The position numbers and the translations under genes are program-made. Below the pieces are notes generated by a model. The model searched no databases. It was given only the letters and a program-made list of their open reading frames with translations, and was not told the DNA's origin. A stretch of 9,649 nt of DNA from Deltaproteobacteria bacterium (GTDB taxonomy: Bacteria; Myxococcota; UBA796; SXON01). Positions 1 through 8,827 of the stretch are shown piece by piece (the first letter of the stretch is position 1; every line of letters begins with the position of its first letter). The DNA lies in NCBI GenBank assembly GCA_947483545.1, contig CANKNP010000198.1:1-9649 (forward strand), given 5' to 3'.

Positions 1-1046
1 CCCCCGCCCCGCGCATCGCCGTTCTCCCCGGCGATGGCATCGGCACAGAAGTGATCGACGAGGGCCTTCGGATCCTCCGGGCGCTCGCCCCCGACGCGCA
101 CACCGAGCACTTCGATTTTGGAGCCGAGCGCTATCTTCGCGACGGGGTCACGCTCCCCGACGCCGCGCTCGACCGCTTCCGCAACGAGTTCGATTGTATC
201 TACCTGGGCGCGCTGGGCGACCCGAGGGTCCCGAGCAATGTCCACGCGAAGGACATCCTGCTCGGCTCGCGCTTCAAGCTGGATCTCTACATCAACTTCC
301 GCCCGGTTCGCCTGCTCGACGCCCGGTATTGCCCGCTCAAGGACAAGCGCCCCGAGGACATCGACTTCGTCGTCTTTCGGGAGAACACCGAAGGGCTCTA
401 CACCGGCATCGGCGGCCAGTTCAAGCGCGACACCCCCGACGAGATCGCGATCGAACAGGAGATCAACACCCGCAAGGGCGTCGAGCGCATCATCCGCGCC
501 GCGTTCGAGTGGGCGACCGCCAACGGCAAGCGAAAGGTCTGCATGAGCGACAAGGCCAACGCGATGCGCCATGGCCATGACCTCTGGCAGCGGGTGTTCA
601 AGCAGGTGGGCGCCGAATATCCGGAGATTCGATGCTCCCATTTGTACGTCGATGTGCTCGCGATGCGACTGGTGCAGGCCCCCGAGGACTTCGAGGTCAT
701 CGTGACGAACAACCTGTTCGGCGACATCATCACGGACCTGGGCGCGGCGATCCAGGGGGGCATCGGGCTCGCGGCGAGCGGCAACCTACACCCCGGGCGT
801 GTCGGGCTCTACGAGCCGGTCCACGGGAGCGCGCCCGACATCGCGGGGAAGGGGATCGCCAACCCCTTTGCGGCGATCCTGACGGCGGGAATGATGCTCG
901 GCCAGCTGGGCCGTCCCGCCGACGAACGACGCATCGGAGATGCTGTTGGCCGCTGCCTCATCGAGGGGCTCGTGACCCGGGAGCTGGGCGGCAAGCTCAC
1001 GACGGCAGAGGCGGGATCCGCCGTTCTGGATCGGTTGACCGGATGA
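1..1046 (+). CDS. leuB: 3-isopropylmalate dehydrogenase-type NAD-dependent decarboxylating dehydrogenase (5' partial)
   Basis: Member of the isocitrate/isopropylmalate dehydrogenase family. LeuB oxidatively decarboxylates 3-isopropylmalate in cytoplasmic leucine synthesis. The reading frame is open from base 3 and begins with the family N-terminus RIAVLPGDGIGTEV, so the true start lies only a few codons left of the window; 347 residues are visible, close to the usual 350-365. Visible marks are the LLGSR substrate-loop region followed by LYINFRPVRLL, the RENTEGLYTG motif with the catalytic Tyr (codon 399-401), the SDKANAM lysine (552-554), and the metal-binding aspartates of YVDVLAM (651) and NLFGDIITD (723, 735). 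The segment EPVHGSAPDIAGKGIANP (from 813) carries the Asp typical of NAD rather than NADP use. Related tartrate/malate or homoisocitrate dehydrogenases cannot be excluded, so the family is certain and the exact substrate is probable. No other leu gene is visible. Its stop overlaps the next gene by four bases (ATGA). Confidence 0.88.
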   Translation, partial: PAPRIAVLPGDGIGTEVIDEGLRILRALAPDAHTEHFDFGAERYLRDGVTLPDAALDRFRNEFDCIYLGALGDPRVPSNVHAKDILLGSRFKLDLYINFRPVRLLDARYCPLKDKRPEDIDFVVFRENTEGLYTGIGGQFKRDTPDEIAIEQEINTRKGVERIIRAAFEWATANGKRKVCMSDKANAMRHGHDLWQRVFKQVGAEYPEIRCSHLYVDVLAMRLVQAPEDFEVIVTNNLFGDIITDLGAAIQGGIGLAASGNLHPGRVGLYEPVHGSAPDIAGKGIANPFAAILTAGMMLGQLGRPADERRIGDAVGRCLIEGLVTRELGGKLTTAEAGSAVLDRLTG

Positions 1047-1468
1047 ACCCGAACCTGACCATCCCCATGGCCTGCCTGCTCGCCTTCGCGGCCTGGACCA
1101 TCGGGCTCCTGCTGCTCGGCGTCGGGCCCTATCGGGTCGGAAAAGTCCTCATGGGAAAGGCCAAGTCGAGCCATTTTCCAGGCGGGGTGCTGGAGGGCCC
1201 CGACTGGTATCAGCGGCTCCTGCGGGCCCATATGAACTGCGTGGAGAACCTGCCCGTGTTCGGCGCCTTGGTGCTGGTCGGCCACGCCGTCGGCCTGCAC
1301 GACGGGCTGTTCGCGACCCTGTGCCAGGTCGTAGTCGCCGCGCGCGCCGGCCAGACCGTCACCCACCTCGCGAGCGGGCGCGCCACGGTCATCAACATCC
1401 GCTTCGCTTTTTTCCTGACGCAGCTGGGCTGCTTCCTCACGCTGGGCGGCTTGATCCTGCGGGGGTGA
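1043..1468 (+). CDS. MAPEG family small membrane protein
   Basis: A 141-residue integral membrane protein with four predicted hydrophobic helices, at roughly residues 8-28, 68-86, 88-106 and 119-139. The segment RLLRAHMNCVENLPVFGAL (from about residue 58) matches the MAPEG signature, in which Arg, Asn and Glu line the glutathione-binding face in microsomal glutathione transferases and related eicosanoid enzymes. Bacterial members are mostly uncharacterised; a detoxification or lipid-peroxide role is a family-level inference. The ATG at 1043 was chosen because it gives the canonical length and a hydrophobic first helix. The same frame is open further upstream, but there it only shadows the dehydrogenase. 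The start lies inside the dehydrogenase stop (ATGA), so translational coupling is likely. No good Shine-Dalgarno is visible, which supports coupling. Confidence 0.85.
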   Translation: MNPNLTIPMACLLAFAAWTIGLLLLGVGPYRVGKVLMGKAKSSHFPGGVLEGPDWYQRLLRAHMNCVENLPVFGALVLVGHAVGLHDGLFATLCQVVVAARAGQTVTHLASGRATVINIRFAFFLTQLGCFLTLGGLILRG

Positions 1469-1491
1469 CGGGCAGCGCGCCCCAGATCGGG

Positions 1492-1497
1492 TATGAT
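1492..1497 (+). promoter_or_regulatory. Possible -10 element upstream of the PilC-like gene
   Basis: TATGAT matches the sigma-70 -10 consensus at five of six positions and stands out in a GC-rich stretch. It lies 24 bases after the MAPEG stop and would give a leader of about 30 bases to the ATG at 1535. No convincing -35 hexamer is seen at 16-18 bases upstream (the region reads CGGGCA), so this is only a weak candidate. Read-through from the upstream genes is an alternative. Confidence 0.22.
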
Positions 1498-1534
1498 CGT
1501 CTTCGGCGTGCCTCGCGCGCCGTGGAGTCCCCGC

Positions 1535-2752
1535 ATGGCAATGTTCAAGTACGAAGGTCGAACGGCGAACGGCGAAACGCGCAATGGCACGATTGAGGCC
1601 AAGGATCAGGCCTCGGCGCGCGCCAGCCTGCGCGAGCAGCGCATCACGGCGAACACCATCGTGGAGTCCAAGGGTGGCTTCGGGCGCGAGATCAAGATGC
1701 CCGCAATCTTCGCGCCCTCGATCACCACCCGAGATCTCGTGATCTTCACGCGCCAGTTCGCCACCATGATCGACTCTGGCCTTCCCCTGGTTCAATGCCT
1801 GGAGATCCAGTCCTCGCAGGCGGAGAACCTCTCGCTGCGCAACCAGCTCAAGGTGGTCAAGGACAAGGTCGAGAGCGGCTCTACTTTCGCCGAGGCCCTC
1901 AAGACCTACCCGAACACCTTCGATGACCTGTTCGTGAACCTTGTCGCCGCCGGCGAGGTGGGCGGCATGTTGGACACGATCATGAACCGGCTCGCCCAGT
2001 ACCTGGAGAAGAGCCAGAAGCTGATGCGCAAGATCAAAGGGGCGATGAGCTACCCGATCATCGTCATTCTGGTGGCCATCGTCGTCGTCACCATCCTGCT
2101 CCTGAAGGTCGTGCCGACGTTCGAGGACATGTTCTCAGACTTCGGGGCTTCGCTCCCCGCGCCGACGCTCATCGTGCTGGGCCTGTCCAAGTGGCTGCAA
2201 AACAACTTTTTCTACGCGGTGATCGGTATCGCGGTGACCCTCTGGTCGATCCGGCGTTGGTACAACACCGCCAGCGGGCGGCTGATCCTCGACCGTTTGA
2301 TGTTGTCGCTCCCCGTCTTCGGGGATCTGCTCAAGAAGGTGGCCGTTGCGAGGTTCTGCCGCACGCTCTCCACCATGCTCTCCTCGGGAGTGCCCATCAT
2401 CGAAGCGCTCTCGATCTGCGGCCGTACAGCGGGCAACAAGGTCGTGGAAAACGCCATCAACTCCGTCACCGTCAGCATTAGCGAAGGTCGGACGATCGCT
2501 GAGCCGCTCACCGAATCGAAGGTGTTCCCGCAGATGGTGTGCCAGATGATCAGCGTCGGCGAGGCCACGGGCGCGTTGGACACCATGCTCGGCAAGATCG
2601 CGGACTTCTACGACGAGGAGGTCGACGTTGCCGTCGAGGCCCTGACCTCGATGATGGAGCCCCTGATCATGGCGGGCATGGGCATCGTCGTCGGCGGTCT
2701 GGTCATCGCCATGTACATGCCCATCTTTGAGATGGCCTCGCACATCAACTAG
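1535..2752 (+). CDS. pilC: Type IV pilus / type II secretion inner-membrane platform protein PilC (GspF family)
   Basis: A 405-residue inner-membrane platform protein, expected to link the cytoplasmic assembly ATPase (PilB/GspE) to pilin extrusion. The opening MAMFKYEGRTANGETRNGTI is the usual PilC/GspF N-terminus. Two T2SSF domains follow. Domain one is about residues 69-195, with FTRQFATMIDSGLPL and LVAAGEVGGMLD. Domain two is about 272-397, with FCRTLSTMLSSGVPI and MISVGEATGALD. Membrane helices are predicted near 172-195, 223-240 and 376-397. The ATG at 1535 is preferred over the one at 1493 because GGAG (1524-1527) sits seven bases upstream and the family N-terminus starts here. The kinase and activator behind it favour a pilus role over type II secretion. 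The assembly ATPases that usually precede it are absent, and the ATPase partner must be encoded elsewhere. Confidence 0.93.
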   Translation: MAMFKYEGRTANGETRNGTIEAKDQASARASLREQRITANTIVESKGGFGREIKMPAIFAPSITTRDLVIFTRQFATMIDSGLPLVQCLEIQSSQAENLSLRNQLKVVKDKVESGSTFAEALKTYPNTFDDLFVNLVAAGEVGGMLDTIMNRLAQYLEKSQKLMRKIKGAMSYPIIVILVAIVVVTILLLKVVPTFEDMFSDFGASLPAPTLIVLGLSKWLQNNFFYAVIGIAVTLWSIRRWYNTASGRLILDRLMLSLPVFGDLLKKVAVARFCRTLSTMLSSGVPIIEALSICGRTAGNKVVENAINSVTVSISEGRTIAEPLTESKVFPQMVCQMISVGEATGALDTMLGKIADFYDEEVDVAVEALTSMMEPLIMAGMGIVVGGLVIAMYMPIFEMASHIN

Positions 2753-2781
2753 TGCCCGTGCCTGCTGCCGAGATGTTTTAA

Positions 2782-4318
2782 ATGCCCTCGGCCGCTGCGG
2801 CCCTCCCGGAGCGGCTGGGGAAGTACGCGCTCATTCGCTTCGTGGTGGCCACCGGGGTGCTGCTCGGCACCGCCGGGGTGGCGATGCTTGGCGGGTGGTC
2901 CACGAGCGACCTCGGCACCGTGCTGTGGACATCGGCCGGCGCCCTTGCGGCGGTGGCGGCGTCGAGCTGGTGGACGAGGCGCCGCGGGGGCGTCGGCACC
3001 CCGGCGTTGATCTACGGCCAGCTCGTGCTCGACTGCGTGCTCACCAGCGTGCTTTGCGCGGTCACGGGGGGGGTCCACACGCCCTTCGTGTTGCTCTACG
3101 CGCCGTCCATCGCGGCGGGGGCGTTTCAGCTCGGGCTCATCGGCGCGATCACCGCGGCGGGCCTCGCGAGCGCGGGCCTGGTTCTCGTGGCCGTCACGAC
3201 CACTACGCCGGAGGTGCTGGCAGAGGGGAGCCTCCAGATCTACCTCGAGACGATGTTCCGGATCTTCGCGTTCTTCCTCGTGGCTTCGCTCACCGGCCAG
3301 CTCGCGGAGGCTGCGGAGCGGAGCGGACGGGCGCTGATCGCCGAGCGGCGGAGCTCCGCGATGTTGGCCAGCGAGCATGAGATGGTCCTCGATCGCGTTC
3401 GCGCCGCCGTGCTCACGCTCGACCGCTTGCAGCGGATCGTGACGATGAACCCCGCCGCGCTGCGGCTCCTCGGGGATGTCGCTGGCTTCGAGATCCGGGA
3501 CGTCCTGGCCGGGCCGCCATCACAGGGCACCTGGGAGGAGGTGCGGGACGGGGGGCGGCGTTGGCTGTGCTGCGCAGATCCGCTCCCCGACGGCGGGCGG
3601 GTCATCGTCATCGAGGACGTGACGGAGCTTCACCGGCTCCGGGAGGTGTCCACGCGCGACGAGCGGCTGGTGGGGGTGGGACGGCTCGCGGCGAGCATGG
3701 CCCATGAGATCCGAAACCCGCTGGCGAGCTTGACGGGCAGCCTTCAACTTGTGGCGGAGGATCACCCGGATCGGCTCGTGGAGATAGCACTGCACGAGGC
3801 CCAGCGGCTGAACCGGCTCGTGGAGGAATTCCTGTCGGTCTCGCGCACGCAGAAGCTCGAACGGCGCACGACGGAGCTCCACGCCATGGTGGAGGACGTC
3901 GTGGCGTCGTTCGGCAGCGATCCTCGCTTCCGCGAGACCGTTCGCGTCACGGGGGAGGGCACACCCGCCGTGGCGGACGTGGATCCAGATCGGTTGCGCC
4001 AGGTGCTCTGGAACCTTGTGCTCAACGGCGCGCAGGCCATGCCGCGCGGCGGCGAGATCCGGGTGAGCGTCGAAGAGCGCCCGGAGTACGAGCAGGGGCC
4101 CGAGGGTGTCGAGATCCGCGTCGTGGACCAGGGTCCCGGCATCTCCGAGGCCGATCGTGGGCGGATCTTCGACCCCTTCTTCACGACGCGAACGGGCGGA
4201 AGCGGCCTGGGCCTCGCCCTCGTCGAGCAGATCGTTCGGGCACACGGTGGTCGCATCGCCGTGCGCACACCCCCAGAAGGGGGTACCGCCTTTGTGCTCT
4301 GGCTCCCCAAGGAGGCCT

Positions 4319-4329
<11 letters not shown>
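2782..4329 (+). CDS. pilS: PilS-like membrane sensor histidine kinase
   Basis: A 515-residue sensor kinase, the predicted partner of the next gene. The N-terminal 170 residues contain about six hydrophobic helices (roughly 15-37, 44-63, 76-94, 99-120, 121-140 and 155-172) with little periplasmic sequence, like PilS of Pseudomonas and Myxococcus. A PAS-like region spans about 195-285 (NPAALRLLGD, IVIEDVTELHRLRE). The HisKA box is VGRLAASMAHEIRNPLASL with phospho-acceptor His308. The ATPase domain has an N box (Asn411/Asn415), DQGPGIS (449-455), DPFFTTR (464-470) and GSGLGLAL (473-480), so all catalytic elements are present. It starts 29 bases after pilC with no strong Shine-Dalgarno, and its end overlaps the activator start. 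In characterised systems PilS senses pilin in the membrane; that ligand is inferred here. It could instead serve another sigma-54 regulon. Confidence 0.9.
4309..4315 (+). promoter_or_regulatory. Shine-Dalgarno for the PilR-like gene, inside the kinase gene
   Basis: AAGGAGG lies in the last codons of the kinase gene, three bases before the ATG at 4319. The strong match compensates for the short spacing and fixes the activator start within the 11-base overlap with the kinase stop. Confidence 0.7.
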
Positions 4330-5740
<1,411 letters not shown>

Positions 5741-5846
5741 GGGCCCACACTCCCAAACAGCCCCCCAGCCTACAAAACCCCCACTCTTCCCCCCCAGCGT
5801 TTGACCGACGCCCCCGACTCCGCCAGGATGGCAGTCGAGGTCGTCC

Positions 5847-7550
5847 ATGGAGATCGCAGTAGACACGCCCGCGCCCGCCAAGGCCCGCCCGCAGGCGCGC
5901 CACCCCCGGACCCCCAGCCCCGCCCCCACCGTGCCTGCCGCCTCGCGTGAGGTCGTGCAGTACGCGCTGATGGGCCAACGGGTGCAGCCCGTGCCCGGGT
6001 CCGACCCCCACGAGCGCCCGTTCCACGTCGTGCTCGTGACCATCTACAGCGTCGAGAACGCAGGCATTCGCTATGTCAGCGCGGCGTTGAAGCGGGCCGG
6101 GTTCGACACCACGATTGTGTTCCTGCGCGACTGGCGTCACAACCAGCTCGACATGCCGAGCGACCGCGAGTTCCGCATGGTGCTCGACATCATCCGGCAG
6201 AAGGGCGCCGACATGGTGGGCATCGGCTTCATGTCCAGCCTCTTGCCCATGGCGAGGGAGCTGTCCCGGCGTGTGAAGACCACTTTCCCGGACACGCCCC
6301 TGGTCTGGGGTGGCATCCACCCGACGAGCGTGCCCGACGAGTGTATGAAGGACGTCGACTACCTTTGCCAGGGCGAAGGCGAGCTCGCCGCGATCGACCT
6401 CGCGACTGCCCTGCGCGATGGCTTGCCGACGCACAACATCCCGAACATCTGGGCGAACATCGACGGCGTCGTCTACCCCAACAAGCCCCGCCCGCTGTTG
6501 CAGGAGCTGGACTGGCTCCCGTACCCGGACATCGTGGACGACAACAAATACTACATCGAAGGCGGAAAGGTCCGGATCGAGGAGCCCTGGAAGCGGACGG
6601 CGGAGTACCGCATCTACTTCTCGCGCGGGTGCCCGTACAACTGCTCGTACTGCTACGTCAGCATCCTGCGCGACGTGTACAACGAGAAGGGCCGGCAGTT
6701 CTACCGGGCGAGGTCGGTCCAGCACATCCTCGGCGAACTGGAGTACATCAAAGAGCACTTTTCGAAGACGGCGCGCATCAAGATCGATGACGACACGAGC
6801 TTTGCGTTTGGCCAGGAGTGGATGGACGAGTTCTTGAGCGAGTACCCCAAGCGGGTCGGCGTGCCGTTCGAATGCCTGCTCATCCCGCCGATGATGCGCC
6901 CGGACATGCTCAAGAAGCTGATGGAGGTCGGGCTCATCCGCGTGCAGACGGGCATCGAGTCGGGCAGCTCCAAGGAGTCGAAGGAGATCCACAACCGCTC
7001 GCCGGGAAACGTGAGCATCCTCAAGTTCGCCGAGGCGAACAAGGAGATGGGGCTCGACGTCGTGTACGACGTGATCATCGACAACCCGCACGCGACGGAG
7101 GAGATGAAGATGGAGACCGCGGAGTTCCTGCTGGAATTGCCGCTGCCCTACTCGATTTACTTCTACTCGCTCAACTACTTCCCCGGCACGGTGCTGACCA
7201 AGAAGGGGCTCGCGGACGGCAGCTTGAAGCACGAGGAGATCGAGGGCCAGAGCCACAAGGCCTGGCACCAGTTCCGCGTCTCCATGGACTGGCCGCGTAG
7301 CGACGAGGACAAGTTCTACCTGGCGATTTTCTGCCTCGCGTCCAAGGGCTTTGTGCCCCGGCCGTTCATCCGGAAGCTGCTCGATGAGCGCGAGCACTGG
7401 AAGAAGAACGTCGAGCCGATCTTCCTGCTGGCGTGGGCGTCGAACTACATCCGCATGTTCTACGTGGCGATGAAGTACTTTGAACGCGGCGAGTTGACGT
7501 GGTTCAAGGTCCGCCAGTACGGCTCCCTCCGCAAGCTGATCAGCCAGTAG
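5847..7550 (+). CDS. Cobalamin-binding (B12) domain radical SAM protein of unknown substrate
   Basis: A 567-residue cytoplasmic enzyme of the class with an N-terminal B12-binding domain and a C-terminal radical SAM domain (BchE-like architecture). After a Pro/Ala-rich tail (about residues 1-55), the Rossmann-like B12 domain (about 58-190) shows VENAGIRYVSAALKRAGF, GIGFMSSLL, WGGIHPTSVPDECM and YLCQGEGE. The radical SAM cluster motif is SRGCPYNCSYC, with Cys262, Cys266 and Cys269 in the CxxxCxxC pattern that binds the 4Fe-4S cluster and SAM. IKIDDDTSFAF and VQTGIESGS are further barrel strands typical of the family. The C-terminal 110 residues are aromatic and charged and were not recognised. 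The ATG at 5847 has GAGG (5837-5840) six bases upstream. Such enzymes methylate unactivated carbons or perform ring and radical rearrangements; the substrate cannot be told. The 62-residue protein eight bases downstream is in the same transcription unit and may be its partner. Confidence 0.9.
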   Translation: MEIAVDTPAPAKARPQARHPRTPSPAPTVPAASREVVQYALMGQRVQPVPGSDPHERPFHVVLVTIYSVENAGIRYVSAALKRAGFDTTIVFLRDWRHNQLDMPSDREFRMVLDIIRQKGADMVGIGFMSSLLPMARELSRRVKTTFPDTPLVWGGIHPTSVPDECMKDVDYLCQGEGELAAIDLATALRDGLPTHNIPNIWANIDGVVYPNKPRPLLQELDWLPYPDIVDDNKYYIEGGKVRIEEPWKRTAEYRIYFSRGCPYNCSYCYVSILRDVYNEKGRQFYRARSVQHILGELEYIKEHFSKTARIKIDDDTSFAFGQEWMDEFLSEYPKRVGVPFECLLIPPMMRPDMLKKLMEVGLIRVQTGIESGSSKESKEIHNRSPGNVSILKFAEANKEMGLDVVYDVIIDNPHATEEMKMETAEFLLELPLPYSIYFYSLNYFPGTVLTKKGLADGSLKHEEIEGQSHKAWHQFRVSMDWPRSDEDKFYLAIFCLASKGFVPRPFIRKLLDEREHWKKNVEPIFLLAWASNYIRMFYVAMKYFERGELTWFKVRQYGSLRKLISQ

Positions 7551-7554
7551 GAGG
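7549..7554 (+). promoter_or_regulatory. Shine-Dalgarno of the 62-residue protein gene
   Basis: AGGAGG spans the TAG stop of the radical SAM gene and lies four bases before the ATG at 7559. It is the strongest evidence that this small frame is translated, and it selects 7559 over the upstream GTG that reads back into the radical SAM gene. Confidence 0.7.
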
Positions 7555-7558
7555 GCGG

Positions 7559-7747
7559 ATGGGACTGTTGCGCAACCTCGCGAAAAAGGTGCTCGGGAAG
7601 CAGGAAGCTCCCAAGCCGAGCCCCCCCGTGGCCACCCCTGCGCCCAAGGCTCCCGCCCCCACAGGCTCCGGAACGGACAAGCCCTGGTACCTCGACGGCC
7701 AGAACGACGGTTGGGACGAGACCGACGTGAAGAAGGATGGAAGTTGA
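7559..7747 (+). CDS. Small 62-residue hypothetical protein with KPWYLDGQNDGWDETD tail
   Basis: Not recognised as a named family. The protein has three parts. Residues 1-15 (MGLLRNLAKKVLGKQ) would form a basic amphipathic helix. Residues 16-40 are a Pro/Ala linker. Residues 41-58 are an acidic, aromatic segment, KPWYLDGQNDGWDETD, with two Trp and one Tyr. There is no Cys, no signal peptide and no membrane helix. It starts eight bases after the radical SAM stop with a perfect AGGAGG, so co-expression is very likely. A basic leader-like head, flexible linker and distinctive aromatic tail would suit either a docking adaptor or a peptide substrate of the enzyme; both are inference. The frame ends right at a GC hairpin, consistent with the end of the unit. 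Confidence that it is a real gene comes from the ribosome binding site and position, not from homology. Confidence 0.68.
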   Translation: MGLLRNLAKKVLGKQEAPKPSPPVATPAPKAPAPTGSGTDKPWYLDGQNDGWDETDVKKDGS

Positions 7748-7767
7748 GGCGGCGCTGAATGGCCGCC
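7748..7767 (+). terminator. GC hairpin directly after the small gene, possible terminator
   Basis: A perfect 6-bp inverted repeat, GGCGGC (7748-7753) and GCCGCC (7762-7767), around an 8-base loop begins on the base after the TGA stop. No T-tract follows, so intrinsic termination is unproven. It may be a weak or factor-assisted terminator, or an mRNA-stabilising 3' hairpin between the radical SAM unit and the next gene. Confidence 0.35.
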
Positions 7768-7831
7768 GACCGGGCGCGTACTACTCGCTGAAGGTTCGGA
7801 TCTCCCAGCCTTCTTCATCGAGGTCGAACCC

Positions 7832-8596
7832 ATGTTCTCTGCCCTTGCTCTGCTCGCCGTCCTGTCTGCCACTCCCGCCGAAGCCGGTGTGACCGTCCGG
7901 GTCGCCGTCCCCGCGGTGCATGTCAGCCCCTGGGGCCCGAACTACCGCCCCTCGCCCCGCGCCGGGTTCACCTGGATCGCCGGCCACTACGACCGCTCCG
8001 GGCACTACACCCCGGGCCGCTGGGTGCCGATCTCGACCCGCGCCGGGTACGCCTGGGTGGACGGCTACTGGACCGGCCACGCCTGGACCGACGGTTACTG
8101 GCGCCCCGCCAGCCGCGCCGGCTACGCTTGGGTTGGCGGGTATTACTCCGGCTCCCACTGGATCACGGGCCACTGGGGTCCTGGCTCAAGCCACGGTGGT
8201 TCGCACGTGAGCGGGTCTCACGGCGGCGGGCATGACGGCGGCCAGGCCAACGGCGGCAGCCACAACGGTGGGGGCACGCCGCGGGCGGCCTCGCCGGGCA
8301 ACTACAGCGACAGCCAGTACGCAGGTCACTCCTCCGCCGCGACCGAGCAGCGCGCCGAAGGTCGGGAGCGTGAAGGCCAGAGCCAGGGCGGCGGCCAGAG
8401 CCAGGGCGGAGGCCAGAGCCAGGGTGGCGGGCAGAGCCAGGGTGGCGGGCAGAGCCAGGGTGGCGGGCAGAGCCAGGGTGGCGGGTCGTCGAGCAGCGGA
8501 TCGTCCGGCGCCAGCTCGGGGTCGTCCAGCTCGGGTTCGAGCAGCTCGGGATCCTCGGCGACGCAGGCTCAGTCCCAGAGCGGGCGCGGGCGGTAG
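7832..8596 (+). CDS. Exported YXWGXW-repeat protein with GQSQGG and Ser/Gly low-complexity tail
   Basis: A 254-residue predicted exported protein. Residues 1-18 form a short signal peptide with a hydrophobic core (MFSALALLAVLSA) and a probable cleavage after AEA. Residues 44-116 hold aromatic repeats of the YXWGXW type: GFTWIAGHY, HYTPGRW, GYAWVDGYW, AWTDGYW, GYAWVGGYY and HWITGHW, spaced about 12-22 residues apart. A His/Gly-rich segment follows (118-148), then six exact GQSQGG units (182-217) and a tail dominated by Ser and Gly (218-254). The signal peptide and composition suggest a periplasmic or surface location; the repeat family has no firm function. The ATG at 7832 has GAGG (7820-7823) eight bases upstream. 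It is separated from the small gene by 84 bases including a hairpin, so it is probably its own unit. The C-terminal half is low-complexity and likely disordered and length-variable. Confidence 0.8.
   Translation: MFSALALLAVLSATPAEAGVTVRVAVPAVHVSPWGPNYRPSPRAGFTWIAGHYDRSGHYTPGRWVPISTRAGYAWVDGYWTGHAWTDGYWRPASRAGYAWVGGYYSGSHWITGHWGPGSSHGGSHVSGSHGGGHDGGQANGGSHNGGGTPRAASPGNYSDSQYAGHSSAATEQRAEGREREGQSQGGGQSQGGGQSQGGGQSQGGGQSQGGGQSQGGGSSSSGSSGASSGSSSSGSSSSGSSATQAQSQSGRGR
8375..8482 (+). repeat. 18-bp coding minisatellite, six copies (GQSQGG)
   Basis: Six head-to-tail 18-bp units start at 8375, 8393, 8411, 8429, 8447 and 8465. The last three are identical (GGGCAGAGCCAGGGTGGC), the third differs from them by one base, and the first two carry a few silent changes. 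All changes are synonymous, so the peptide GQSQGG is exact in every copy. Because 18 is a multiple of three, gain or loss of units keeps the frame. The pattern looks like recent expansion at the 3' end. Confidence 0.95.
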
Positions 8597-8693
8597 GGAG
8601 TCCTCCGGGGATCGGGCAACCGCTGCGCGTTGCGGAGCGTCGGGGCAGGGAGCGGGCGGCGGTGGCTCCGTGCCGAGGGGCGGCGGCGCGAAC

Positions 8694-8760
8694 CGTAGGG
8701 GCAGCCCCCCGTGGCCGCCCGATTCAACGACTGTGGGCGTTGAACCTTGGGCAGGTGGGG
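8694..8760. repeat. Composite palindromic repeat, copy 1
   Basis: Two hairpins in tandem. The first is GGGCAGCC (8699-8706) pairing imperfectly with GGCCGCCC (8713-8720), with one mismatch. The second is a perfect 7-bp stem TTCAACG (8723-8729) and CGTTGAA (8738-8744) around the loop ACTGTGGG. The unit starts with CGTAGGGGC and ends with CCTTGGGC, a one-base A, and GGTGGGG. The same order recurs in copy 2. The architecture resembles REP/BIME-like intergenic elements; no transposase is encoded here. Confidence 0.85.
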
Positions 8761-8827
8761 CACGGAGGTTGCGAGGGGGGGCTCTGTGTCCAATGGCACG
8801 CGGGCGCCCCTGCGGTTCAAGCTCGCG

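Noticed and set aside
1493..1534. Alternative upstream ATG for the PilC-like gene
   Set aside because: It adds 14 residues not typical of the family and lacks a Shine-Dalgarno, whereas the ATG at 1535 has GGAG seven bases upstream and the family N-terminus.
5801..5829. TTGACC and CAGGAT as a possible sigma-70 promoter before the radical SAM gene
   Set aside because: The -35 matches five of six and the spacing is 17, but the -10 matches only three of six. The implied transcript would start on the ribosome binding site.
8794..8808. TGGCACG resembling a sigma-54 -24 element
   Set aside because: At the required GG-N10 distance the sequence is CC instead of GC, and no plus-strand gene follows.
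8814..8825. GGTTCAAGCTC resembling a tRNA T-arm
   Set aside because: No acceptor, D or anticodon arms can be built around it. The match is isolated.
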